From Bacilli bacterium (GTDB lineage: Bacteria; Bacillota_I; Bacilli_A; RF39; UBA660), in NCBI GenBank assembly GCA_028693035.1, contig JAQUWE010000006.1, positions 1 to 64,000 of the forward strand: a stretch of DNA of 64,000 nt. The letters run 5' to 3'. Under the pieces are notes generated by a model. It was not told the origin of the DNA. It worked only from the letters and a program-made list of their open reading frames with translations, and made no database searches. The translations under genes were made by a program, and so were the position numbers. Below, piece by piece: positions 53,344 to 61,014 of this stretch. Numbering within the stretch: position 1 is the first letter of the stretch; the number at the start of each line of letters is the position of its first letter.

Positions 53344-55458
53344 ATAAAGTATCCGTTTGTTAAACAAATAGGTTTGCAAGATTGTGCTTCTGCATCTTTA
53401 CTTATGGTTGTAAGATATTATAAAGGAAATATCTCTTTAGATATTCTTTCTGAACTTTGTAAAATCACAAGAAATGGAACCAGCGCTTTTCATATTATAG
53501 AAGCGGCTAAGAAGCTAGGAATAGAAGCAAAAGGAATGCACTGCGACATGGAAACACTCCTTCATACAAAAGTGAAACTCCCCTTGATTGCACATGTTAC
53601 TATGCATGGTACTTATCAGCATTTTGTTGTTATTTATGAAATTAATTATTTAAAAGAATATCTTTTGATTGCAGATCCAGCTGATAAAATAAAAAAAATA
53701 AAATGGAGTAAGTTTTCTCTCATTTATAATGAAACCATTGTCTTATTTACACCAAAAGAACTTGTTTCCTTTGCATCGACCTCTTTTATTGAAGTTATTA
53801 AAGGATGCATTATAAAATATAGAAATGATTTTTATCCTTTTCTTATTTATTCTTTTTTATATACTTTTCTTGCTATTTGTACAGCTTTTTATATAAATAT
53901 TTTCACATCTGCATTACAAGAGGGAGTAGACAAAAACTATATCTTATTTATTTCCATTTTATTTTTATTTTTTCATATTTTCAAAAATATATTTAATAGT
54001 TGCAGAAAAAAGATCTTAATTTATTTAAATCAGAAGATAGATTTTGTAATCACAACGGAGACTTTTTATTCTATTTTATCACTTCCTTATTCCTATTTTT
54101 TCAATCATAAGATAGGAGAAATCGCACTTCGTATGGGAGAAGTGGAACAAGTAAAAAATGTCATAGGACAAGTTTTTCTCTTTCTTTTTATTGATTTCTT
54201 TTTGATGGTAGCTTCTTTTCTTTTCCTTTATAAAATTCATTTTATATTGTCCATACTGGCTTTCCTTTTTCTAGTACTTGCTTTTGTCTTTTCTTATATC
54301 TATTCTAAAATTCTATATTCTGCTTCTAAAATTTTACAAGAGAAGAAAGCAAAAGAAACGACTGTCATGATAGAATCTTTGGTTGGGTATGAAACAGTAG
54401 GGGCTCTTAGTTTACAAAGAAAAAGAGCACTTCTTTATGCCAAAGAGCATATAAAAACTTTAGAAATTCAAAAGAAATTAAGTACCCTTATTACCCATAT
54501 TCATTTTATAAAAGAAATGCTTGGAAGCATAAGTACTTTATCCCTTTTTACAGTGGGTGCATTTCTGGTACTAGAAGAGAAAATAACCTTAGGAAATCTT
54601 TTAACCGCTTCTTTTCTTCTTACTTATTTTTTAGAGCCAGCATGGAACTTTTTAACAAGTCTTTCTTCTTATGAAGAAGCAAAAGTAGCTTTTGAAAATA
54701 TAAGCAATCTTTTTATGAAAAAAAAGGAAAAAGGTTTTCTGCACAATCAAATTAAGGGAGATATTTGTATTCAGAAATTGCATTATACCTATGATGAGCA
54801 AAACTATATATTTAAAGATTTATCTCTTGTTATAAACAAAGGTACCAAAGCAATGTTATTAGGGAAAAGTGGGGTAGGAAAAAGTACTCTTTTAAAATTG
54901 ATAAAGGGATATTACGAAGTAGAAGGCAGTCGCTTGTTTTTAGATAAAGCCGATATCCATTTATATAGTAGCGAAGCTATAAATCGTGATATTGGTTATA
55001 TTTCACAAAAAGAAGTCTTGTTTACCGATACTTTATATCATAATATTACGCTTTATAGAGAAGTGAAAGAAGAACATATATTAAGTGTTATTAAAATATG
55101 TGAGCTAGAACCATTACTAAAAAGATCTACGCTTGGTATCCATATGCAGATTGAAGAAGGAAGTACCAGTATATCTGGAGGGGAAAAGCAAAGAATTATT
55201 TTAGCGCGTTTTTTATTATCAAAATTTCAAATATATTTAATTGATGAAGGAACTAACCAAATGGATTTAGGATTGGAAAGAAAAATTTTAAAAAATATGT
55301 TTAAAGCCTTTCCGGGAAAAACTGTTTTATTTGTGTCACATAGAGTCGATAATTTAGATTTATTTGACGAGGTGATCCGTTTTGAGGAAGGGTATAAGGT
55401 TACACAAATCAGAAAAAATGATAAGGGAAAATATGTATACAAAAGTAACAATTTTTGA
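53344..55458 (+). CDS. Peptidase-containing bacteriocin ABC transporter, probable AUA start
   Basis: About 704 residues. C39 peptidase domain: KYPFVKQIGLQDCASASL with catalytic Cys 14, His in TYQHFVVIYE, Asp in IADPAD. It removes double-glycine leaders. Six membrane helices follow (about 150-430), then the nucleotide-binding domain with GKSGVGKST, SISGGEKQR and YLIDEG. An ideal ribosome site AAGGAGGTGAT (53330-53340) is followed at 7 bases by ATA (53344), in frame with the family's canonical N-terminus. The first standard codon, TTG at 53374, has no site and would cut off the start of the domain. It exports the peptides encoded at 55843 and 57766 (inference). Confidence 0.88.
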   Translation: MKYPFVKQIGLQDCASASLLMVVRYYKGNISLDILSELCKITRNGTSAFHIIEAAKKLGIEAKGMHCDMETLLHTKVKLPLIAHVTMHGTYQHFVVIYEINYLKEYLLIADPADKIKKIKWSKFSLIYNETIVLFTPKELVSFASTSFIEVIKGCIIKYRNDFYPFLIYSFLYTFLAICTAFYINIFTSALQEGVDKNYILFISILFLFFHIFKNIFNSCRKKILIYLNQKIDFVITTETFYSILSLPYSYFFNHKIGEIALRMGEVEQVKNVIGQVFLFLFIDFFLMVASFLFLYKIHFILSILAFLFLVLAFVFSYIYSKILYSASKILQEKKAKETTVMIESLVGYETVGALSLQRKRALLYAKEHIKTLEIQKKLSTLITHIHFIKEMLGSISTLSLFTVGAFLVLEEKITLGNLLTASFLLTYFLEPAWNFLTSLSSYEEAKVAFENISNLFMKKKEKGFLHNQIKGDICIQKLHYTYDEQNYIFKDLSLVINKGTKAMLLGKSGVGKSTLLKLIKGYYEVEGSRLFLDKADIHLYSSEAINRDIGYISQKEVLFTDTLYHNITLYREVKEEHILSVIKICELEPLLKRSTLGIHMQIEEGSTSISGGEKQRIILARFLLSKFQIYLIDEGTNQMDLGLERKILKNMFKAFPGKTVLFVSHRVDNLDLFDEVIRFEEGYKVTQIRKNDKGKYVYKSNNF

Positions 55459-55846
55459 TGAAATAACAGAAGTACCCCATTATAGAAACTATGGTCTTTG
55501 CTTTCTTGTTTTTTGTATTCTTTTGCTACTGTTTTGTTTATACCCTTATACAAAACAAGAAACCTTTGTCGCAAAATTAGAAAAGCAACATTTTTTAATG
55601 GTTGTGATTCCCACGAAAAAGATTTCTTTGATTGATAAAAACAAATTTTATTATGCAAATAAAGTATATGGATTTAAAGTGGAAAGTATGGAAATGAGTG
55701 GGGATCAAAATAGTATTGTTCTCGTATTATATCTTAATAAAAAGATAGAGAGTAAACAAAATATTATTTGGATTGCCTTTGATAAAAAAAGGACAACAAT
55801 TATGGAGGAATTAATAAAAAAGGGAAAGAGAGGTTTTTCAATATGA
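55433..55846 (+). CDS. Bacteriocin export accessory-like membrane protein
   Basis: A 137-residue protein with one membrane helix (about 18-38) and an extracellular beta-rich tail. It starts inside the end of the transporter gene and its TGA stop overlaps the ATG of the bacteriocin gene, so the three are coupled. Position and layout fit a shortened HlyD/BacA-type accessory protein of PCAT systems; no signature motif is present. Confidence 0.65.
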   Translation: MYTKVTIFDEITEVPHYRNYGLCFLVFCILLLLFCLYPYTKQETFVAKLEKQHFLMVVIPTKKISLIDKNKFYYANKVYGFKVESMEMSGDQNSIVLVLYLNKKIESKQNIIWIAFDKKRTTIMEELIKKGKRGFSI

Positions 55847-55983
55847 AAGAATTAAGTAAACAGGAACTGTTAAAAACAGAAGGGGGTTCTTTATCTGTAG
55901 GTGCTATTTTAGCAATCACAGGGGGGGTTATATTTTTGATAGGCGTTATTGATGGCTATACAAGGCCCTTAAAATGCAATTAG
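55843..55983 (+). CDS. Double-glycine bacteriocin precursor 1
   Basis: A 46-residue peptide. Leader MKELSKQELLKTEGG has the class II pattern (L-S-x-x-E-L, GG at -2/-1). The predicted 31-residue core is hydrophobic with GxxxG-like spacing (GAILAITGG), a single Cys near the end and tail YTRPLKCN. Overlaps the accessory gene by ATGA. No dedicated partner peptide or Cys pair is seen, so an unmodified, possibly single-peptide bacteriocin is likely. The last codons are part of a repeated segment. Confidence 0.8.
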   Translation: MKELSKQELLKTEGGSLSVGAILAITGGVIFLIGVIDGYTRPLKCN

Positions 55984-56001
55984 GGTTGTGATGTAATATA
56001 T
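55952..56001 (+). repeat. Bacteriocin-tail/promoter repeat, copy R1
   Basis: Contains the last codons (YTRPLKCN, stop) of bacteriocin 1 and, overlapping them, TTAAAA-17-TGTAAT as a weak promoter for the first NUDIX gene. Two diverged copies follow at 56555 and 57172. Confidence 0.8.
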
Positions 56002-56017
56002 TTGAGGTGAAAATATC

Positions 56018-56521
56018 ATGATTGAATATTTAGATTTAGTAGATGAACAAGATAACGTAATTGGAAGTGAAGATAGAAATATCATATATAAAAAAGGACT
56101 AAAAAATTACAGAACAGTTAACATTTTAATAATTAACGATGAAAATAAAGTCTTAGTTCAAAAAAGGACTGCTGATAGAAGAGTTTTCCCTAATAGATAT
56201 GATTTTTCAGCAGCTGGTCATTTAGATGTGGGTGAAGATTATAATACAGCTGCTTATAGAGAGTTAAAAGAAGAATTGGGAATAGAAACATCACTAGACG
56301 AATTGATGTATTTTAATCCTAACAAACACAATGTTAATTCTTTTAAAAAGTTATTTATTGGAAAATGGAATGGAGAATTTAGGTATGATGAATCTGCTGT
56401 TAAAGGAATAGAGTTTTTAACAAAAGATGAAATATTAAATTTAATGAAAAATAACAATGAGCTTTTTGTTCCAGATTATTATTTTGTTTTCAAATATATT
56501 AACGATTATAATTTAATATGA
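56018..56521 (+). CDS. NUDIX hydrolase 1 (IDI/NudC-like)
   Basis: A 167-residue NUDIX protein. N-terminal LVDEQDNVIGSEDR and PNRYDFSAAGHLDVGED give an isopentenyl-diphosphate-isomerase-like look; the box GHLDVGEDYNTAAYRELKEELGI has all catalytic residues (G-x5-E-x7-REUxEExGU). Substrate unknown. RBS GAGGTGA. It follows bacteriocin 1 and is the first of three NUDIX genes. Confidence 0.85.
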   Translation: MIEYLDLVDEQDNVIGSEDRNIIYKKGLKNYRTVNILIINDENKVLVQKRTADRRVFPNRYDFSAAGHLDVGEDYNTAAYRELKEELGIETSLDELMYFNPNKHNVNSFKKLFIGKWNGEFRYDESAVKGIEFLTKDEILNLMKNNNELFVPDYYFVFKYINDYNLI

Positions 56522-56554
56522 TATAAATTATTTTATATAATGATTGTGGTATAG

Positions 56555-56604
56555 ATGTCTATACAAGACCTTTAAAATGTAATTAGGGTTGTGATATAAT
56601 ATAA
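56555..56604 (+). repeat. Bacteriocin-tail/promoter repeat, copy R2
   Basis: About 88% identical to R1 and still encodes DVYTRPLKCN plus stop in frame, although no peptide gene precedes it. Also carries TTAAAA-17-TATAAT, the best promoter of the three copies. Confidence 0.8.
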
Positions 56605-56622
56605 TTATTAGTAGGAAATAGT

Positions 56623-57138
56623 ATGATTTTAAAAAATATGGCTGGTATTTACATTTTAGATGGTGATAAAATTTTGTTATTAAAGAGGAGTAAAACTGAA
56701 TCTTTAAATGAATATTATAGCATTGGTGGAAGATTTGAACCAGATGAGTTAAATAATCCATTTAGATGTGTTATGAGGGAATTAGAGGAAGAAAGTGGCC
56801 TTTTGGAATCTCATTTGACTGATATAAAGTTAAAATATGTTTCTTTTAGAAATTATGGCAATTATATTACGCAAAATTATCTTTTCTTTGCAAAATTAAA
56901 AGATAAAGATATTATTTTAAAAGATTGTGATGAAGGAACTTTTGAATGGGTAAATATTGAAGATTTATTTTCTAAGAAAATGCCACCAACATCATTTGCT
57001 TGTCTTAAACATTATTTTAGTAACGAAGAAAAAAATGATAGCATCCTTATGGCGGCAGCAACAAATAATAATGGTTATGGCGAATACATTTTTACAGAAT
57101 TAGTATCGTTCGATAATTTTAATTTTGATAAAGAGTGA
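56623..57138 (+). CDS. NUDIX hydrolase 2
   Basis: A 171-residue NUDIX protein with GGRFEPDE and RELEEESGL. The spacing between the two halves of the box is two residues longer than normal (LNNPFRCVM), so activity is probable but not certain. Substrate unknown. Weak ribosome site (TAGGAAA). Lies behind repeat R2. Confidence 0.8.
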   Translation: MILKNMAGIYILDGDKILLLKRSKTESLNEYYSIGGRFEPDELNNPFRCVMRELEEESGLLESHLTDIKLKYVSFRNYGNYITQNYLFFAKLKDKDIILKDCDEGTFEWVNIEDLFSKKMPPTSFACLKHYFSNEEKNDSILMAAATNNNGYGEYIFTELVSFDNFNFDKE

Positions 57139-57171
57139 TATCTTAAATATTTATTATGATCACTGTATTTT

Positions 57172-57221
57172 AGATTGATATACAGGCTTTTAAAATGCAA
57201 TTAGGACTACAGTATACTATA
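57172..57221 (+). repeat. Bacteriocin-tail/promoter repeat, copy R3
   Basis: The most diverged copy (about 70%). It keeps the LKCN-stop codons and TTAAAA-17-TATACT. Confidence 0.7.
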
Positions 57222-57268
57222 AATATAGTAGTAAAATCTTGGATTGATTTAAGAGAAGGAAAATTATA

Positions 57269-57703
57269 ATGATAACGTTAAATAAAAAAATAAAAGAAGT
57301 GAATTCAGAGAGAAGAGCGTGCTATGCAATATTAGAAACTTCTGATGAAAAAATTGCAGTAGTAAGACATACTGATTGGGGATTGATTTTTTTAGGTGGT
57401 AAAAAAGAAAAAAATGAAATTGCTGAAGAAACCATTAAAAGAGAAGTGCAAGAGGAAATCGGCTATAGTGTAGATTCCTTAGAATTTTATGAAACTATAG
57501 AAACTTACTACGATATTGTTTCAAAAGGAAAAAAATTATATTGTCATAATATTGCTGATATATATACTGGAAAAATTAAGGACAAAGTTCAAGAACCTAT
57601 AGAACCAGATACAACATTAGAAATGTATTATCCGAACGAATTATTTGGCAAAATGAAACTTGAGTTTCAAAATGTTATATTAGAAAAACTTTATAAAAAA
57701 TAA
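57269..57703 (+). CDS. NUDIX hydrolase 3
   Basis: A 144-residue NUDIX protein with intact box GKKEKNEIAEETIKREVQEEIGY. It belongs to a different NUDIX subgroup than the two before it, so the three are not simple tandem copies. RBS AGAAGGA. Lies behind repeat R3. Confidence 0.83.
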   Translation: MITLNKKIKEVNSERRACYAILETSDEKIAVVRHTDWGLIFLGGKKEKNEIAEETIKREVQEEIGYSVDSLEFYETIETYYDIVSKGKKLYCHNIADIYTGKIKDKVQEPIEPDTTLEMYYPNELFGKMKLEFQNVILEKLYKK

Positions 57704-57765
57704 TAATTTATATAAAACAAATGAAAAGTGTATGTGATTTTTCATACGACTAAAAGGAGGAATGC

Positions 57766-57933
57766 ATGCAAGTATTAAATAAAGAAGAACTATTAGAAAT
57801 AAAAGGTGGTGCCATTACAGGCACTTACATAAATGCAGTTGTAAAAGGAATAGAAGCACTATTAGAGGTTGGCAGAAGTTTAGGCACAGCCGTAAGAAGA
57901 TGGGTAGAAGGAAGTATATGTGGTCCTTTATAA
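57766..57933 (+). CDS. Double-glycine bacteriocin precursor 2
   Basis: A 55-residue peptide with leader MQVLNKEELLEIKGG and a 40-residue core (AITGTYINAVVKGIEALLEV..., ending WVEGSICGPL) that would form a cationic amphipathic helix. Very strong ribosome site AAAAGGAGG. It overlaps the next small membrane-protein gene by 16 nt. Core is unrelated to that of precursor 1. Confidence 0.8.
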   Translation: MQVLNKEELLEIKGGAITGTYINAVVKGIEALLEVGRSLGTAVRRWVEGSICGPL

Positions 57934-58073
57934 AAAAAAGTAAAAAATATAAACTCATTTTAGGCATTTTACTTTTTCCATTTTTAATGATTTTACTAAC
58001 CATTTGTACCCATATTTTGCTAGATGCAGGTATTTTATTAGGTAGTTTTATTAGAAAAAGTATTTCAATGTAA
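57918..58073 (+). CDS. Small membrane protein, putative bacteriocin immunity
   Basis: A 51-residue protein: lysine-rich start (MWSFIKKSKKYK), a hydrophobic stretch over about residues 13-32, and a second hydrophobic part to the end. The start overlaps precursor 2. Size, topology and coupling fit an immunity peptide (inference). Its 3' two-thirds recur at 58763. Confidence 0.65.
   Translation: MWSFIKKSKKYKLILGILLFPFLMILLTICTHILLDAGILLGSFIRKSISM
57973..58069 (+). repeat. Direct repeat DR1 flanking the GNAT gene
   Basis: About 97 bp, inside the immunity-like gene, repeated at 58763-58860 with one substitution and one inserted A (offset 790 bp). Confidence 0.92.
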
Positions 58074-58137
58074 AAGAAAAAAATATAGTTTAGTTCGTAA
58101 AATGACAATTTCAATTATAGAAATAAGGGTGAAACCA

Positions 58138-58761
58138 ATGAATTTGATTAATATAAAATCGGTAGAATCAAAAGAAAAATTAAGAGAAATTTTCACTTTT
58201 TTATCAAAAAGCTTCTACGAAGATGCCCTTTCACACAAAGAACACTATTTTATTATGTCCGAACGATATGAAGAAATGAAAGAACAATATAAAAAGGATA
58301 AAGAACTAATAATTTACATAGAAGAAGCTGGAAATATAGTAGGTGCATTAACATCTAAAAATATGGATTTAAAATCTAAAAAAATAACGCTAGGTGTTAT
58401 GGTAGTTGCTGAATCGCACAGAAAAAGAGGGTACGCAAGGTCACTAATACAAGAGTTTGAAAAAGCATGTAAGGAAAAAGGAATTGCACATATTGATTTA
58501 GGTGCTAGATTTAGAGCCTGTCCTTTTTATATCAATCAAGGTTATAAGCCTAAATTGATGGTGCAAGTATTTGATTTTGCTGGAATAGAAGATATAAAAA
58601 AAGCAAATATAGAACATTTAGAAATAGAAAAGGAATACCAAGGGGAAACCTATGGATTTATTATTTTTAATATTGATGGTGTAGACAAAGGAAAAATAAA
58701 CTATTTTGAAAGAAATGTTCCTACCGCACAAGCACAATATGTCTTTGAAAAAGATTTATAA
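58138..58761 (+). CDS. GNAT family N-acetyltransferase
   Basis: About 207 residues. The acetyl-CoA loop is VVAESHRKRGYARSLIQEF (RKRGYA as Q/R-x-x-G-x-G/A) with upstream strand ITLGVMVV; later HIDLGARFRACPFYINQGY is the usual second part of the fold. Substrate unknown. The ATG at 58138 has AAGGGTGA. The gene lies exactly between two direct repeats, so it was inserted into the immunity-like gene region. Confidence 0.85.
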   Translation: MNLINIKSVESKEKLREIFTFLSKSFYEDALSHKEHYFIMSERYEEMKEQYKKDKELIIYIEEAGNIVGALTSKNMDLKSKKITLGVMVVAESHRKRGYARSLIQEFEKACKEKGIAHIDLGARFRACPFYINQGYKPKLMVQVFDFAGIEDIKKANIEHLEIEKEYQGETYGFIIFNIDGVDKGKINYFERNVPTAQAQYVFEKDL

Positions 58762-58762
58762 T

Positions 58763-58860
58763 TTTTTCCGTTTTTAATGATTTTACTAACCATTTGTACC
58801 CATATTTTGCTAGATGCAGGTATTTTATTAGGTAGTTTTATTAGAAAAAAGTATTTCAAT
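58763..58860 (+). repeat. Direct repeat DR2 flanking the GNAT gene
   Basis: Second copy of the 97-bp segment. It is followed by a terminator that DR1 lacks, so DR2 probably marks the original end of the immunity-like gene. Confidence 0.92.
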
Positions 58861-58899
58861 TTAAGAAAAAAGCCTGTAAAATGGCTTTTTTTCATGTAA
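58777..58899 (+). pseudogene. Remnant of the immunity-like gene
   Basis: A 40-codon frame in DR2 reads MILLTICTHILLDAGILLG and continues FIRKKYFNLRKK to a stop at 58899. It lacks the N-terminal part and a ribosome site. The tail differs from the intact copy because of the extra A. Confidence 0.6.
58865..58892 (+). terminator. Terminator of the bacteriocin locus
   Basis: Arms AAAAAAGCC and GGCTTTTTT, 8-nt loop. Confidence 0.8.
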
Positions 58900-58916
58900 A
58901 ATACTCAAAAAAACCG

Positions 58917-58945
58917 TTGCCACCTGTATAAAAAAGTGTTATAAT
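58917..58945 (+). promoter_or_regulatory. Promoter of rpsU
   Basis: TTGCCA (58917-58922), 17-bp spacer, TG-extended TATAAT (58940-58945). Confidence 0.75.
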
Positions 58946-58974
58946 ACTTTTAGTCAAAAAAAAGGGGGTGTATT

Positions 58975-59175
58975 ATGAGTAAAGTAGTTGTCAGAAATGG
59001 TAATGTAGATGGTGCACTCCGTACTTTTAAACAAAGAAATCTAAAAGATGGTTCTTATAAAAAATTAAGAAGTAGACAAGATGGTTATATGAAACCTGGA
59101 GAAAAAAGAAGAGCGGCTAAAAAAGAAGGTATCAAAAATAGCCACAGACGTGAAAAATTATCAAGAGCCGTATAA
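58975..59175 (+). CDS. rpsU: 30S ribosomal protein S21
   Basis: A 66-residue basic protein with VRNGNVDGALRTFKQRN and the YMKPGEKRRAAKKEG tail of S21. Ribosome site AAAGGGGGTG. yqeY follows as in Bacillus, with a small hairpin (GCC/GGC plus T6, about 59163-59182) in between that may attenuate. Confidence 0.95.
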   Translation: MSKVVVRNGNVDGALRTFKQRNLKDGSYKKLRSRQDGYMKPGEKRRAAKKEGIKNSHRREKLSRAV

Positions 59176-59203
59176 GGCTTTTTTCTTTAAGAAAGGATAA
59201 AAT

Positions 59204-59638
59204 ATGAGAGAAAAAATATTAAAAGATTTAGTAGGTGCAATGAAAGCAAAAGATAAAAACCGTTTATCTGTTCTAAGAATGGTAAAAGGTGCTATGCAAC
59301 TAGAAGAATTAGACAAGAAAAAAGAACTCACAGATACAGAAATGGCTGTTTTAGTTGGAAAACAAATTAAAACAAGAAAAGATTCTATTGAAGAATTCAA
59401 AAAAGGGAACAGAGAAGATCTTATTGAGCAAACACAATCTGAAATTACTGTTTTAGAAGAATATATGCCAGAACAAATGTCTAAAGAAGATATTACAAAA
59501 AAAGTAGAAGAAGTTTTTGAACTTGTAAAACCAGAAGGACAAAAAGATATTGGTAAAATCATGAAAGAACTTGCTTCTCTTAAAGGAAAAGCAGACATGG
59601 CTTTTGTTAACCAAATTGTAAAAGAGAAACTAAATTAA
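59204..59638 (+). CDS. yqeY: GatB/YqeY domain protein
   Basis: A 144-residue helical protein: KAKDKNRLSVLRMVKGAMQ, EEYMPEQMSKEDI and DIGKIMKELASLKGKADMAFVNQIVKEKL match YqeY, related to the tRNA-binding tail of GatB. Exact role unknown. Confidence 0.93.
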   Translation: MREKILKDLVGAMKAKDKNRLSVLRMVKGAMQLEELDKKKELTDTEMAVLVGKQIKTRKDSIEEFKKGNREDLIEQTQSEITVLEEYMPEQMSKEDITKKVEEVFELVKPEGQKDIGKIMKELASLKGKADMAFVNQIVKEKLN

Positions 59639-59656
59639 GTTTTTCTTTTTTTTATA

Positions 59657-59686
59657 TTGACATGTGTACATAGATACACTTATAAT
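59657..59686 (+). promoter_or_regulatory. Promoter and candidate operator of tdk
   Basis: TTGACA (59657-59662), 18-bp spacer, TATAAT (59681-59686). The spacer holds a perfect inverted repeat GTGTA-CATAGA-TACAC (59664-59679), ideally placed for repression, perhaps by the NrtR-like protein of the same operon. Confidence 0.65.
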
Positions 59687-59720
59687 AAAGAAGAAGATAG
59701 AAGTAGAATAGGAGAAAAGA

Positions 59721-60317
59721 ATGGCAAAATTAGTTTTTAGGTATGGGGCAATGAATGCCGGAAAAACCACCTTATTATTACAAGTGGCTTATAACTATGA
59801 AGAAAGAGGAAAAAAAGTACTTTTGTTAAAGTCAAAGACAGATACAAAAGCCAATGATTTTGTACTATCTAGAATTGGTTTAAAAAGAAAAGTAGATATC
59901 TATATAGGTCCTAAAGAAAGTTTTTTTGAAGAAAAATATTTTTCCAAGATACAAAAGGTGGATGCCATTGTCGTCGATGAAGCCCATTTTTTAACACCTG
60001 TGCAAATAGAAGAGTTATGGAAAATAAGTAAACAAGAAGATATCCCCGTTGTTTGCTACGGTCTACGCAGTGATTTTACTACCCATCTATTTGAAGGAAG
60101 TCAAAGATTATTTGAACTTGCAGACGAACTTACAGAACTGATTACAATTTGTAGTTGTGGCAAGAAAGCAAGATTTAATGCAAGAATGGTAGATCATAAA
60201 TATACAACAGAAGGAGATACTGTTGTGATTGATGGTTCTAATAAAGAAGTTACCTATGATTCTTTATGTGGTTCTTGTTATATCGAAAAAGTTTTAAAGG
60301 AAAACAGTCCTTCATAA
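59721..60317 (+). CDS. tdk: Thymidine kinase
   Basis: A 198-residue type II thymidine kinase: P-loop GAMNAGKTT, Walker B VVDEAHF, YGLRSDF lasso region and zinc-binding CSCGKKA with CGSCY. It salvages thymidine to dTMP. It is followed 13 nt later by the NrtR-like gene. Confidence 0.94.
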   Translation: MAKLVFRYGAMNAGKTTLLLQVAYNYEERGKKVLLLKSKTDTKANDFVLSRIGLKRKVDIYIGPKESFFEEKYFSKIQKVDAIVVDEAHFLTPVQIEELWKISKQEDIPVVCYGLRSDFTTHLFEGSQRLFELADELTELITICSCGKKARFNARMVDHKYTTEGDTVVIDGSNKEVTYDSLCGSCYIEKVLKENSPS

Positions 60318-60330
60318 AAGGAGATAAAAA

Positions 60331-60978
60331 ATGGAAGTAACCAATACAAAATATAAAAATCAAGGCATACATGTAATAAGTGCACTTTTTACAGTAGATA
60401 AAGGCATCACTAAAATATTATTAATCAAAAGAGAAAATGAACCCTATAAAAATATGTGGGCCCTTACAGGAGGCGCTTTATATAATGATGAAACATTAGA
60501 AGAAGGTATGCATAGAGAAATCAAAGAAAAAACAGGATTGGAAAATATTTTTCTAAAAGCTTTTCAAAACTTTAGTAGAGTAGAAAGATCTCCTGTCATG
60601 CGGATGATTGCTGTTACTTACATTGGTTTTATAGACATCCATAAAGTAACACTCTTAAAACAAACCGAAAAAACAAATAACTGTGATTGGTTTTCTATTG
60701 AAAGCCTTCCTGCTCTTGCCTATGACCACAACGAAATTTTAGAAAAAGCACTTGAAGAATTAAAAGAAAGTATTTTTGAGTCAGATATTTTAAAAAATTT
60801 ATATCCAAATGGCTTCACATTACCAGAGATACAAAAAACGTATGAAGCTATTTTAGAAAAAGAATTAGATAGAAGAAACTTTAGAAAAAAGATGCTTGCT
60901 TCTCATTTCATTATAGATACTTTAAAGACCAAAAAATTTGAAGGAAACAAGCCAGCCAAGCTCTACAAATTTAAGTAG
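60331..60978 (+). CDS. NrtR-like NUDIX-domain transcriptional regulator
   Basis: A 215-residue protein: NUDIX domain (to about 140) followed by a winged-helix-like C-terminal part with PNGFTLPEIQKTYEAILEKELDRRNFRKKML, the NrtR DNA-binding pattern. In the box, GALYNDETLEEGMHREIKEKTGL, the second Glu of REUxEE is Lys, which fits loss of hydrolase activity and ligand sensing. NrtR proteins usually bind ADP-ribose-type ligands and control NAD genes; here the partner is tdk. Confidence 0.82.
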   Translation: MEVTNTKYKNQGIHVISALFTVDKGITKILLIKRENEPYKNMWALTGGALYNDETLEEGMHREIKEKTGLENIFLKAFQNFSRVERSPVMRMIAVTYIGFIDIHKVTLLKQTEKTNNCDWFSIESLPALAYDHNEILEKALEELKESIFESDILKNLYPNGFTLPEIQKTYEAILEKELDRRNFRKKMLASHFIIDTLKTKKFEGNKPAKLYKFK

Positions 60979-61014
60979 AAAATAAAAAATATAATAGGAG
61001 AAGGGAAATAACGA

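Noticed and set aside
55952-57221. attC-like integron sites as explanation for the repeated segments
   Set aside because: The copies lack the paired core sites and palindromic structure of attC, and no integron integrase is in the window; they instead match the coding end of the bacteriocin gene.
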